In this document: positions 51,611 to 62,372 of the stretch, piece after piece | Numbering within the stretch: the stretch's first letter is position 1 | How the letters are laid out: the number at the start of each line of letters is the position of its first letter | Source of the DNA: Bombyx mori | Lineage: Eukaryota; Arthropoda; Insecta; Lepidoptera; Bombycidae | Direction: 5' to 3' | DNA length: 64,000 nucleotides | NCBI RefSeq assembly: GCF_030269925.1 | Contig: NC_085112.1 | Span: 3,039,501 to 3,103,500 of the forward strand | Translations under genes and position numbers: made by a program | Notes under the pieces: model-generated | What the model was told of the DNA's origin: nothing | Database searches by the model: none | The model's input: the letters and a program-made list of their open reading frames with translations, nothing else

Positions 51611-51735
51611 GACTTGGTACTGTAACGGAGACCTTAGAGCTCATGTCCCAAGGCTGCATTTACGTTGTAGATGTCTATGGGCAACGGTAACCACTTAGCA
51701 CCACGCGGGCCATGATATCGCCCGCCCATCTTAAG
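51611..51735 (+). repeat. Bm1 SINE right part
   Basis: Continues Bm1 after the LINE: GAGACCTTAGAGCTCATGTC, TTACGTTGTAGATGTCTATG, CCACTTAGCACCACGCGGG. Confidence 0.8.
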
Positions 51736-52632
51736 TCATCAGGTGCCTACGTAAAGCCAAGCGGAGTTTTTGGGTAACAGCTTATTTAAAAACAAGAAAA
51801 TGAGACTACATCTCTAACAAGAAAATTAGCCTAGAAAAAAATTCAACGCACTTTAGTTGTTATTGTGGTAATTAATATTTTCCGAGGAACTCATCAACGG
51901 TGGCCGTCTTGAGGCGGCACAATTCCAACTTCCTTTGTCTCAAGGTATCCGTCGCCCGTCAAAATGTTAATTCTCTTAATGGGCCCGAAACGAAATAGTC
52001 CTCGATGAAATTATTCTGATTAATTCCGGCTTTCATCTAATTACTTGGTAATTTATAAGACACCTTAAGCTACTTTTCAAATGGATTTATTTATGACGCG
52101 TTGACATGACTCAGCATTATGATTCTCTTATTAAACCTTGATCAAATTGAATACCGAAACTATTTGTTTATTATCCGTTTCATCGCTCAATAATGGAAAA
52201 TCAATCATAATAACTGACATCTCAAAGTCTAGATTCATCTATCTACATTTTCTCTTTTGTTCTGTTATTAAATGAAAAAGAAGAAGTCAAAAACAAGTTT
52301 CCAAAGCAACAAAGAAGAAAAACAAATGAGGACCAAATGCGGTACGCCCATGTTACGAGGGAACGATAGAGATACTAGAAGAGTAATAGATCTGTGTGAA
52401 CGTAGAGATAGAGGAAAACAGAAGAATGTGGAAGGCTGTTGAATAAAAGAGTAAGAAAAGGCAAATATTTTTGTCATCATGCACTCTACTTTTATAGTCA
52501 ACAGGCTCTAACCTCGGGTGGTTCTAAACACATTTGAGGCTATATCTGTTACAGGGAATCAAAGTATAGTTACTACTTGGAATACAACAAATAATACGTG
52601 TTACTTTGTTTTTTCGTAATTCGGGATCGTTC
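51736..52632. other. Unassigned AT-rich spacer
   Basis: No supported gene. A few words near 52320-52370 (QMRYAHVTRE in one frame) hint at an RTE-type LINE remnant, too short to call. Confidence 0.4.
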
Positions 52633-52720
52633 TTTTATGATTGAAAGATTACTGGTGGCCTTTCCAGTTTCACCAGGACAGGTGGGCGAGCAAAGGCTCA
52701 GCCAGGAGGGGTGGGATTAG
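52633..52720 (-). mobile_element. Jockey-type LINE 3' UTR scrap
   Basis: TTTATGATTGAAAGATTACT, then TTTCCAGTTTCACCAGGACA and GAGGGGTGGGATT, the same as the extreme 3' end of 13333-13420 with a 10-base internal deletion. Confidence 0.75.
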
Positions 52721-52951
52721 TTCGGTTTCGTTAGCGCGATACGTCCTTAGCCACGAGTAGAACACGAAATTTCAGGCTCTCAATTCTTTCACATATTATT
52801 TCAGAACCGGTATAACTATTAATTTGTAGTAACAAAAATATTCAGAGTTTTTTTTTTTTTATTTAAGATAAATTTAATAACTGTAGTTCTACAAATAAAT
52901 AATAATAAGTCTATTTATTCGTAGCTGTAGGTATATAAATATAATGTTTTA

Positions 52952-53362
52952 TTAATACGTGAAGCAAAAACGTTGTATCCCTTTTTACGAAAATTGCGCG
53001 GACGGAGGAGTATGAAATTTTCCACACTTATAGAGGATATAGAGAAGAAGTGCACAATGCTAATATTTTTTTTAAATAATGCATAAAAGATACATTAAAT
53101 CAATAAAGAAAACATTACACACACTACACTACATACCATGTATTTGACGCACACACGCATGCATACTATTTATTGTCAAACTTTTGTTCTTGACGTCTGT
53201 TGTAAAATTGAGATTAAATATTGTTTGTTTTTGTTAATATTTTTTATAGTGTAGCCTTGGCGAAATTTGTGATTATAGAAGTATAAAATACAATCATAAT
53301 AGTGTAGAAACTTACAATACCAATTAATTATAGTCGAATTTCGACTACTGCGGGACCTCTAG
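52952..53362 (+). mobile_element. Helitron family A copy lacking the first eight bases, with 10-bp direct repeats
   Basis: Starts TTAATACGTGAAGC, without the usual TCTATATA, and ends CTAG (53359-53362). TAATGTTTTA is present immediately before (52942-52951) and after (53363-53372). The hairpin and interior are otherwise standard. Confidence 0.82.
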
Positions 53363-53372
53363 TAATGTTTTA

Positions 53373-54129
53373 TCACATCATTATTTACAAAATGAAAAGA
53401 TCGAGTTAAAAAATGTCGTAACCTAATGTCATTTTATGTTTTTCTAAACGAAGTCTTATTACTTATCACATAGATTTTCATATTCTTGTCTTAGAAGTAG
53501 GCACACGTGCCACCTGATCATGAGTGGTTACCGATGCTCATCAGCAAGTATTTACTTTCAAATTTTCAACAATGCTCGCAAATGACTTCCACTATGATGG
53601 AGAAACATCTAATGGAAATCAAATAAAGGTATTCTGTGAGAGGAATGGTTTCCGCTACCCAGACTATTTCTGTGGCAAATCAATGATGCGTTTCTGTCTC
53701 CAGATGGATGACGTCATCACGTTATCTATACCGCTGCAACTACTGAACACCAGATGCTTCTAATTCCTAAATTCATGTTTAATATTAAGCTTTTCTGGCT
53801 TAAAATTAAACATGAATTTAATTTATTTTAAACCCAACCAGCAAGACACGCAATGAACCCTCCACAATAGCCTCCTTTTGTTGAGGACATATTATATAGC
53901 TACAAAGGAGTATTCTTGCCACAAATTGATGGTACTTAGGCGAAATAATCTCTTGCCATTTATGCACATTGGGATCTCAAAATGCCACACAAACACAGAC
54001 AAAAAATACACATGTGGTGTGCTGTTGTAAAAATAAATCTTATCCTATCTTTCGTGGTCTCAGCATGTCTCTGTACAGAGCTGAACGGAAAAAATGGCAT
54101 TTGAGAGTCGTTGTCTGTACTTCTCTCAG
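53373..54129. other. Spacer with a perfect-looking hairpin
   Basis: 53768-53790 and 53798-53820 are 23-base inverted repeats with one mismatch around a 7-base loop. The 79-codon frame at 53524-53763 has no family resemblance. Nothing else recognised. Confidence 0.5.
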
Positions 54130-54139
54130 TTTAACATTA

Positions 54140-54552
54140 CTAGAGGTCCCGCAATAGTCGAAATTCGACTATAATTAATTGTAATTGTATAATAAGTTTG
54201 TACACTATTATGATTGTATTTTATACTTCTATAATCACAAATTTCGCCAAGGCTATACAATATTAATAAAGACAAAAAATATTTAATCTATTCTCAATTT
54301 GACCACAGACGTCAAGAACAAAAGTTTGACAATAAATAGTATGCATGCGTGTGTGCGTCAAATACATGGTATGTAGTGTAGTGTGTGTAATGTTTTCTTT
54401 ATTGGTTTAATGTATCTTTTATGCATTATTAAAAAAAAAATTAGTATTGTGCACTTCTTCTCTATAATCTCTATAAGTGTGGAAAATATCATACTCCTCC
54501 GTCCGCGCAATTTTCGTAAAAAGGGATACAAAGTTTTTGCTGCACGTATTAA
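54140..54552 (-). mobile_element. Helitron family A copy lacking the first eight bases, with 10-bp direct repeats
   Basis: In element orientation it starts TTAATACGTGCAGC and ends CTAG (54143-54140). TTTAACATTA flanks it at 54130-54139 and 54553-54562. The 5' end point is the same as in the copy at 52952. Confidence 0.82.
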
Positions 54553-54577
54553 TTTAACATTATCATGCGAATGATTC

Positions 54578-54770
54578 CCTTTTTTTTCCTACCTATACTG
54601 ATAGCTTTGAGAGGCTATTTCAGCTTCATCCTAACATGTAGGTGAGCTCACGGGGCTCAAACCGGAGTGTTGTTAGCGCTGGCCCTAGCCAGAGCAGTGC
54701 TTCGCAGAATCTACTACCGGATCGGAAACGCGACCCACTGAGAAGATCCGACGAGAAACACAGTGGGCTG
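54578..54770 (-). mobile_element. Jockey-type LINE 3' UTR fragment
   Basis: T-run then CCTACCTATACTGATAGC, GTAGGTGAGCTCACGGGGCT and CGACCCACTGAGAAGATCCG, matching 5124-5311. No convincing target duplication. Confidence 0.8.
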
Positions 54771-55261
54771 GCTCCCAAATTAGACAGTACACATACTTTG
54801 TAGTTATTTCGTTAAAATACTCGAAATATGCATTCCTAATTCAATAAGAATAATCTAATTTAACAATAAAAAACTAATTCAATAATATATTATAATGTAT
54901 ATTAAAACAAACTGAAAATAATTTTGTTGCCGGTAATGTTTCTGGCGAGAAAAACTTTATAGCTGCGCATCCGAAGTTTTAGTGCAGTATTCAAAGTTGA
55001 AGCTAGAGTTACCTTTGCTAAACTTTACACGTTTACGGGTGCCGCATCTCGTTCGTTGGAAGTTTTTATAGATGTTCGTCTATACCATCTCGATCGAGCA
55101 AAACGTGAACCGTTTGTAAAACCGTTATTAATTTATAACTCGCTTGATTTAAACTTTTATATGATTTTGAGTTCGGTTCCAGAATAATTAGAAGCATTAC
55201 GAAATCGTACAAACTTAGACTTTATCACTTCATTTTCTTAATGCTTTAACGTTTCTGAATT
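54771..55261. other. Unassigned spacer
   Basis: AT-rich, no gene recognised. Confidence 0.4.
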
Positions 55262-55499
55262 TTTTTATTATTGCTTAAATGGGTGGACGAGCTCACAGCC
55301 AACCTGGTTGTTAAGTGGTTAGTAGAGTCCATAGACATCTACAATGTAAATGCGCCACCCGCCTTGAGATATAAGTTGTAAGGTCTCAGTATAGTTACAA
55401 CGGCTACCCCACCCTTCAAACCGAAACGCATTACAGCTTCACGGCAGAAATAGGCGGAGTGGTGGTACCTACCCGTGCTGACTCACAAGAGGTCCTACC
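55262..55499 (-). repeat. Bm1 SINE, 5'-truncated
   Basis: Reverse Bm1 body with a T-rich tail at the left, ending in GACTCACAAGAGGTCCTACC. Confidence 0.87.
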
Positions 55500-55700
55500 T
55501 ATCCGGGTGAAGGAGCTCACGGCCCACCTAGTTAAGTGATTAGCAGAGTTCATAGCCATCAACAACATAAATGCCTTCACCCACCTTAAATCATGTGTTC
55601 TTAGTCTCAATTCTGTAGTAGAACGGCTGCCCCACCCTTCAAAATGGAAGGCATTACTGCTTCAGGAACAGGCGAGGTGGTGGCTTACCTTTATTCACAA
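55500..55700 (-). repeat. Old Bm1-like SINE relic
   Basis: Second reverse copy, heavily diverged: GAGCTCACGGCCCACCTAGT, CATAGCCATCAACAACATAA, CTGCCCCACCCTTCAAAATG. Confidence 0.6.
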
Positions 55701-56178
55701 TGCTTCCCCACCACGTTCTTATCTCTTTCTTCTTTGTCGGTATCGATCTTGACAAAGTGATCGTGGACATCAGGAGTTCGTGGCAAGCTTTATAACAAGC
55801 TCCCACTCCTCTCTGACGGCCGCCTACCTATGAGACATTTACTTATTAGGTGGCTTTAAAAACTAAACTGCCTCATAACTTTTCATTTAACTGCCTCATA
55901 ACTAATTTTCAATAATAGTGGATCGGTGTATTTGATTTCTTCCAGACAACCAAATATTTATTATTGTGCGTATTGTGGAAGTCATGTTTTGGTACATCGG
56001 ATGCCAAAAACTTCAATACCATACAGCCTCTAACGACTTTCAAAAATGAGGTCGAAAACTGTTTAGGCTACTACATTTTAAACTTCGAATTACAGTTCCA
56101 TGGTAGAGGACGAAATCAAAGTCCACCTGGCACTGACTGGTTACATGATCCCTTTAACATTAAAAGCAAATGTCTCCA
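55701..56178. other. Unassigned spacer
   Basis: No gene or named repeat. Confidence 0.4.
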
Positions 56179-56419
56179 CCTGGTGGTAGGGCCTCTTGTG
56201 AGTCCGCACGGGTAGGTACCACCACCCTACCTATTTCTGCTGTGAAGCAGTAATGCGTTTCGGTTTGAAGGGTGGGGCAGCCGTTGTAACTATACTGAGA
56301 CCTTAGAACTTATATCTCAAGGTGGGTGGCGCATTTACGTTGTAGATGTCTATGGACTCCAGTAACCACTTAACACCATGTGGGTTGTGAGCTCGTCCAC
56401 CCATCTAAGCAATAAAAAA
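56179..56419 (+). repeat. Bm1 SINE, 5'-truncated
   Basis: Near-consensus Bm1 body from CTGGTGGTAGGGCCTCTTGT to AGCAATAAAAAAAA. Confidence 0.88.
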
Positions 56420-56440
56420 AAACCACCTTAAAACTAACGG

Positions 56441-56817
56441 TTTTTCTATGAAGGAAAGATTACTGGTGGCCCGAAAGTCGTTCCAGTTTCACCAGGACAG
56501 GTGGGTGCGCACGGACTCAACCAAGAGGGGTGGGATTTCCTAACAGCTGGTCGAATGCCTCCGAAGGAAGGATACCTAACAGCTCAAGGGCAGCTGCTTC
56601 GCGAATGCACCTACTACCGTATCGGAATCGACCTGCTGAGAAGATCCGGCGTGAAACTCAGCGGACTGGTGTATGGATTTGGTTTGCACGCCGAACCCTT
56701 TGCTGAGTTCGATGAATATGATTACCAGAGTCCCTAAGCATGCTAGTGTTAGAGTTAAATGCGTCTAATGCAAGAGCTATTGGATCTAATGGATCCGAAA
56801 AAACATATCTAAGGCTG
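56441..56817 (-). mobile_element. Jockey-type LINE 3' end, 5'-truncated, with target duplication
   Basis: 3' UTR plus the last ~40 codons of ORF2, matching 13340-13680 with point changes. AAACTAACGG at 56431-56440 and AAACTAAAGG at 56818-56827 form a 10-bp target duplication with one mismatch. Confidence 0.8.
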
Positions 56818-56827
56818 AAACTAAAGG

Positions 56828-57838
56828 TCAAATCTAGATTGGCTTATACAACACTGTTCTGCCCTTGAAACGGAAACACGAGACTATTTCGCAAATTCAA
56901 ATTTGAACGGAAAATATTATTCATTGGCTAAATTAAACAACTCCAGTAAATTAATATAACTTGAACCGGGATTCGCTGACAAATCGTCCCCGTGAGGCTG
57001 TATATTTACAATAACAATTCATTAGTTTCTGCATGCAATTAAATAGTAAGGAGTGTTTTTTTTAATCATACAATGTAACTTAAATAAAATACAACATCCT
57101 GTATACTTCCTCGCTAGAGATTTCTTACGTTTTCGTATTAGGAATCACGCCGACTTTTTTATGAAGAGGTTGTTGGTTGTCAGAAGGACTTTCCAGCTTC
57201 ACTGTGGAAGTTTGAGCACGAGATCTCAGCATCAAAGGAAGCCTAAAAAGAGAATCACGCGGCTTCGTTTTTCATACCACATACAATTGAAGTTCTGTAA
57301 TTCAATCCAATGTGATCAGATAAAAACACCATACACAACCATCTGACGTGTTCGTATATAAGCGCTTGAATCTAAGTACTTAGACTGTACAGCTGTGAAA
57401 GTCAGTCACGTATGCTTTGGATAGTTTACTCCCGTTCTGTTGAAAGGCTTCGATTTCGATTCCATTCTATTCCCAGTAAAGTTGCATTAGTTTTTTTTAA
57501 TACAATGTGTATTCGTAGTAATAATCAATTTTGAATAAAAAAATTTGATTATATTTTAAAAATACATAATACTTATTTAATAATGAATATTTTGGCATAA
57601 CTAAGAAAATATCCCATAAATACTGTTTTAAAACTTTTTATACCAGTTTGTATTGGTGTTTGCCCATATTTTTATCTTCCACGGGGTGGATAAAGTGGTA
57701 TTCATGTTGCTTATGGGCTGTGCGTTTTATGTAGTCGTTGGTAATTCGAAAAAGACCCTGATATGCAAAAGATTAGTATGAAAAAGAATTTGACTTTAGT
57801 CAAATCCAAAATTGACCGGCATTCACATTTACCAACTA
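56828..57838. other. Spacer, possibly with an old LINE 3' scrap
   Basis: 57150-57245 weakly resembles the Jockey-type 3' UTR in reverse (TTTTTATGAAGAGGTTGTTG, GGACTTTCCAGCTTCAC). No gene recognised. Confidence 0.35.
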
Positions 57839-58095
57839 CTGGTGGTCGCCCGGTAGTCGAAATTCGACTATAATTAATTGAAATTATAAGTTTGTACACC
57901 ATTCAGATTCTATTTTCAAAGAGTATTATACTTCTATAATCACAATTTTTGCCAAGACTACACTATAGAAAAATATTAATAAAGACAAACAATATTTAAT
58001 CTATTCTCAATTTGACAACAGACGTCAAGAACAAAAGTTTGACAATAAATAAATAGTATGAATGCGTGTGTGCGTCAAATACATAGTAGTGTGTG

Positions 58096-58399
58096 CAATA
58101 CCGTCTTTACCATAAGGGCACATGGGGCCCGTGCCCCGGGCCCCCATTCTCAGGGGGCCCCTAAGGACCGACAATTTCTCTCACACATTTATTCGGTTTC
58201 CGTTATCGTGATCGTAACCAAAAAACCAGCAGCATTCTAATATCATTAATGACATATTATATCATACAGTATTTGATTACCTATAATAAATGGTCATACT
58301 CAGTAAAAGAATGTTATTATAATTCGCTTTTTTTACTTTCTAAAAGGGCCTCAAATTCTTGTGTGTCCAAGGGCCCCAGCCTAATTTAAGACGTCCCTG
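58096..58399. mobile_element. hAT-like non-autonomous element with 8-bp target duplication
   Basis: 304 bp. AGTGTGTG at 58088-58095 and 58400-58407 is an 8-bp target duplication, typical of hAT. The ends are imperfect inverted repeats: CAATACCGTCTTTACC at the left and CAGGGACGTCTTAAAT in reverse at the right, each followed by a GGGGCCC block. No transposase. Confidence 0.75.
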
Positions 58400-58487
58400 A
58401 GTGTGTGAAATGTTTTCTTTATTGATTTAATGTATCTTTTATGCATTATCTTAAAAAAATATTAGCATTGTGCACTTCTTCTCTATA

Positions 58488-58687
58488 TCTATACTAATAT
58501 TATAAAGAGGAAAGATTTGTTTGTTTCGAATAGGCTCCGAAACTACTGGACCGATTTGAAAAATTCTTTTTCCATTAGAAGCCGACATTGTCCCTGATGA
58601 ACATAGGCTACTTTTTTTAATTTTTTTTTTTTTTTGGTTTCATGTGTGTTTTAATGTTTCCGAAGCGAAGCGAGGGCGGGTCGCTAG
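58488..58687 (+). mobile_element. Helitron-like non-autonomous element, family B
   Basis: Begins TCTATACTAATATTATAAAG after A and ends GGGCGGGTCGCTAG before T, inside Helitron family A sequence. The same family lies at 63529-63748 in reverse. Confidence 0.78.
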
Positions 58688-59025
58688 TTTTCTATAAATG
58701 TGGAAAATTTCATACTCCTCCGTCCGCTCAATTTTCGTAAAAAGGGATACAAAGTTTTTGCTTCACATAGTAATATATAGATAAGAAAAGTATTTTTAAT
58801 TTTCATTACGTTCAAAGTACAAAGAATTTGGTATATGACGCCGATGTCGATCTAAAGTCTGCGGGGATTTCACTGGAGTTCAATGGAATTCAACTTGCAG
58901 TCAACGTTTCGCAAATTGTATTCCTAAAGAAAACGATTTGCTTTGGAATCTGAACATGTTCAGTACAAAGCGAATACCGTTTAGTTCAAAGTCGATCGTG
59001 TAAAACTTCACTTCAACTTTTGAAG

Positions 59026-59475
59026 TCGTCGTGGCCTAAAGGATAAGACGTCCGGTGCATTCGTTGTTGCGATGCACCGGTGTTCGAATCTCGCAGGCGG
59101 GTACCAATTTTTCTAATGAAATACGTACTTAACAAATGTTCACGATTGACTTCCACGGTGAAGGAATAACATCGTGTAATAAAAGTCAAACCCGCAAAAT
59201 TACAATTTGCGTAATCACTGGTGGTAGGACCTCTTGTGAGTCCGCACGGGTAGGTACCACCGCCCTGCCTATTTCTGCCGTGAAGCAGTAATGCGTTTCG
59301 GTTTGAAGGGTGGGGTAGCCGTTGTAACTATACTGAGACCTTAGAACTTATATCTCAAGATGGGTGGCGCATTTACGTTCTAGATGTCTATGGGCTCCAG
59401 TAACCACTTAACACCAGGTGGGCTGTGAGCTCGTCCACCAATCTAAGCAATAAAAATAATAATAATAATAATAAT
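59026..59475 (+). repeat. Bm1 SINE, near full length
   Basis: A box (TGGCCTAAAGG) and B box (GGTGTTCGAATCTC) in the tRNA head, then the complete body. The tail is (AAT)n rather than pure A. One base is missing in the head relative to 10099-10556 (CATTCGTTGTTGCGATGC). Confidence 0.92.
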
Positions 59476-60200
59476 TTGTAAAGCAATTTAAGACAATAAT
59501 GACGTTTAAAGGACAAATAGGTATAAGTAAAACACTAAATATTTTTGAAGGTCAACTATGTATAGAATATCGACTGCTATTTCAGGATAGAGGATCTGAA
59601 AATACCTGAATCGCGCTAATGATAATTTTATTCTTTCACGGTTTTTCACAAATTATACTAATCTATATTATTATATTAATACGTAAAGCAAAAACTTTGT
59701 ATCCCTTTTTACGAAAATTGCGCGGACGAAGGAGTATGAAATTTCTCACACTTATAAAGAATATAGAGAAGGAGTGCAGAATGCTAATATATTTTTATAA
59801 TTAAGCATAAAAAATACAAGCGGATAATTTTAAAGTAGAGGCTTTTATTTTAATTCATATTTATAATTTAAATCTAGGGCTGGTAATGAACATTTCAAAC
59901 AGTTGAGATAGGCAGTCGAGATCTACATACTACTTGTATTACTGCTTCCTAATTCTAATTTAGCGGCAGGATCTCAATTAAGAATGAGGTATTGTCACGA
60001 AACTCATGATCACATCATTCGTACACCCATGCCAAGTTCTAAATCTGCATATCGGAATGTAAGGCCTATGCTAATCGGAATCACATAAATAAAACAGTAT
60101 TTATTACAAAGAAAAATTGAAATGTAAATGTTTTGTTGTGTATATACATTTAAAATGATTTTACTTTGTATATAAAAATACGAAATACATTATATTATAT
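59476..60200. other. Spacer containing a Helitron stub
   Basis: Apart from the Helitron stub at 59662-59819 nothing is recognised; 59820-60200 is AT-rich. Confidence 0.4.
59662..59819 (+). mobile_element. Helitron family A, 5' end only
   Basis: TCTATATTATTATATTAATA start, then AACTTTGTATCCCTTTTTAC and AATATAGAGAAGGAGTGCAG. The 3' two thirds are missing. Confidence 0.7.
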
Positions 60201-60353
60201 ATCCCCTTCTTCAAACGAGGCTTGCGGAGAGTACTTTATGGTAGGCAGCGGCTTGGCTCTGCCCCTGGCATTGCTGAAGTCCATGAGCGACGGTGACCAC
60301 TTACCATCAGGTGGGCCGTACGCTCGTCTGCCTGCAAAGGCAATAAAAAAAAT
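60201..60353 (+). repeat. Lepidopteran SINE-like tail, copy 2
   Basis: Matches 17249-17402 throughout, with a short A tail. The 96-codon frame across it is not a gene. Confidence 0.65.
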
Positions 60354-60574
60354 ATATTTTAAAAACATTGTCATATTTGGAATTGTAATGAAACCTGCCT
60401 CTTTTGAGAGATCTTCTCTGACTCAAGATACTGAGCAAGTTATTCTTCTCCAGTAGGTTCTCGCAACAACTTTATTTGACCATCTTCCTGCTGAGATACT
60501 CTATCGTGACTTCCCTACTTCACTTTTTACTTTCTGTATATTAAAAAACAAACCAAAACAAAAAAAAACGATGT

Positions 60575-60645
60575 TGCATCGGCCGGGAATCGAACCCGGG
60601 CCGCCCGCGTGGCAGGCGAGCATTCTACCACTGAACCACCGATGC
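60575..60645 (-). tRNA. tRNA-Gly(GCC), copy 7
   Basis: Identical to copy 1 over 71 bases. The transcribed strand continues ACATCG then a T8 run. Confidence 0.97.
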
Positions 60646-60745
60646 TTATACGCCAGAAATCGAATTGTAAAATGATCATGTAACAAATTTACTCACTCAT
60701 CAAATATAATTGAATTACACAATAATATATTCTGAACTGGATATA

Positions 60746-62052
60746 CCTAGTCAGGTCATAAATTCTGTCACATGTTTAATGTAAAATAATTGAAACAAGT
60801 TTATTCATTATGTAACCATTCATATACCAAAATTAACTTAACAAAACATAGATTCTTATGACACTAAAGTTTATACAAAATGACCTCCGTGATTTTGAAT
60901 ACAGGCCTTCAATCTGCGCGGCCAGTCGTCTATCGCAGCACGAACGAGGTCCATGTCAATATCGGCGGCTGCCTTAATCAAGGATGTCTTGAGTGACTCC
61001 AAATTGGAATGAGGCTTTGAGCACGCCTTTTCCTCCAAGTGTTGCCATATCTTGTAATCTAACGGATTCAAATCTGGACTGGAGGAGGGCCAGTCTTCGT
61101 GCCGGATGAAGTCGATTTCACGCGCCGCCAGCCAGTCTTGTGTGCTATTCGCTCTATGAGCTGGCGCCGAATCTTGTTGGAATACCCTGTGCCTGTTATT
61201 GAACATGGTATGAGAAACAGGTTCCATAAGGTTCGTCAGGACTGTATTTTGATACACAACTGCATTCGTTTTTACACCTTTCTCACAAAAATGTACCTCT
61301 GTTAAGCCCCAATAAGAAACTCTCAACCATACCATGAGCGAGGATGGAAAATGACCTCGTTGGACACGCAGAATACGGTTGCTCGCTTCTTCACTACTGT
61401 GTGCGTACATATTATCATTTTGTTTGTTGTAGCTCTCTTCTACGGTAAAATTTTTTTCATCCGAAAAAAGAATTTCCCGATTTTTTTTTCCCGCGTACCG
61501 CTTCAACAAAGCGCGGCATCTCTTCAGTCTCAGGTCCATTAGACGAGCATTCAAACGATGTCCGGTTTTTCTTCGATATTCCCGAAGCCCTAAGTCTTCA
61601 TTTAACACCCTTTTCACCGTGGTTCTGCTTAACCCCATCTGAAGGGCCAACAGTTTCTGCTTACGTTTGGGATTTCTTTGAATTCGCGCCTTCACAGCTT
61701 TTATCACTGCTGGAGTCCTAACAGACCGAGGGCGACCACTTCTTGACCTGTCATCTACACTAGAGTCTTCATTGTATCGTTTGATGGTACGATAAACGAA
61801 TCTTTTGGTTATATTAAAATTTTTCAGTATGTTAAAAATTTGAATTGGCGCGTAACCGCAACGATGCAACGCAATAACTGCAACACGGTCTTCTTTAAGC
61901 GTCCACTCCGTATTTAAAAATGAGTAAAATTTTAAAAGTATACATTTTTATTTTCATGAACAATTCGAAATTCGAATTCAATAAACTTTTTTGTGGCCAG
62001 CATTCTAAAAGAAAAGTTTTTACTGTGTGACAATACTTATGACCTGACTAGT
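60746..62052 (-). mobile_element. maT-type (DD37D) Tc1/mariner element
   Basis: Well-kept inverted ends: CTAGTCAGGTCATAAATTCT at the left and CTAGTCAGGTCATAAGTATT in reverse at the right. TA target copies lie at 60744-60745 and 62053-62054. A different subfamily from the element at 48430. Confidence 0.9.
60871..61911 (-). pseudogene. maT transposase with ATG changed to ACG at the expected start
   Basis: The open frame covers exactly 1041 bases, the same as the intact maT transposase at 48561-49601. At the position of its ATG this copy reads ACG (61911-61909), followed by GAGTGGACG (EWT) like MEWGD in the other copy. Catalytic Asp residues are present in LFSDEKNF, FQQDSAPAHRA and SPDLNPLDY, with 37 residues between the last two. 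MVWLRV replaces the usual MVWWG. No internal stops. Initiation would need ACG or a TTG at 61869, so I call it a probable pseudogene. Confidence 0.82.
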
Positions 62053-62372
62053 TATATCCATCGGAGCTTTTATTAAAATATTATTTTATTGGAATGGCCT
62101 CAAGACCACATGGTGCTATGCAATTACCGGAACTCATCATGAAATATGAGGTCCAAGTCTCAATCGTAGGCTTAGCTACGCGGCAAAAATGGGTAGGATG
62201 ACTAATGTGAACATACAATAAATACATCCTACCACAATCTGGTAACCACTTTATATCACCTCTGTAAATTAGTTCAACCCTGGAGAACAGTAAATAACAA
62301 TAAGTGCTGTTAGATATAATTTCTCTGATTAAAACTTAAAAAAAAATACCTAAAAAATGTGTTCCAAAAAAT
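62053..62372. other. Spacer with a possible Bm1-like relic
   Basis: 62095-62220 has loose Bm1-like words in reverse (CACATGGTGCTATGCAATTA, ACCGGAACTCATCA). Nothing else. Confidence 0.35.

Larger units (their letters stand above)
57839..58781 (-). mobile_element. Helitron family A copy carrying two nested insertions
   Basis: The 3' terminus (CCAG in place of CTAG, read in reverse) is at 57839. The 5' start TCTATATATTAC is at 58781. It is interrupted by a hAT-like element (58096-58399) and a different Helitron (58488-58687); the Helitron sequence resumes exactly on both sides. Confidence 0.82.

Noticed and set aside
53524..53763. 79-codon frame as a small gene
   Set aside because: No domain, no nearby promoter or poly(A) context, and the length is compatible with chance.
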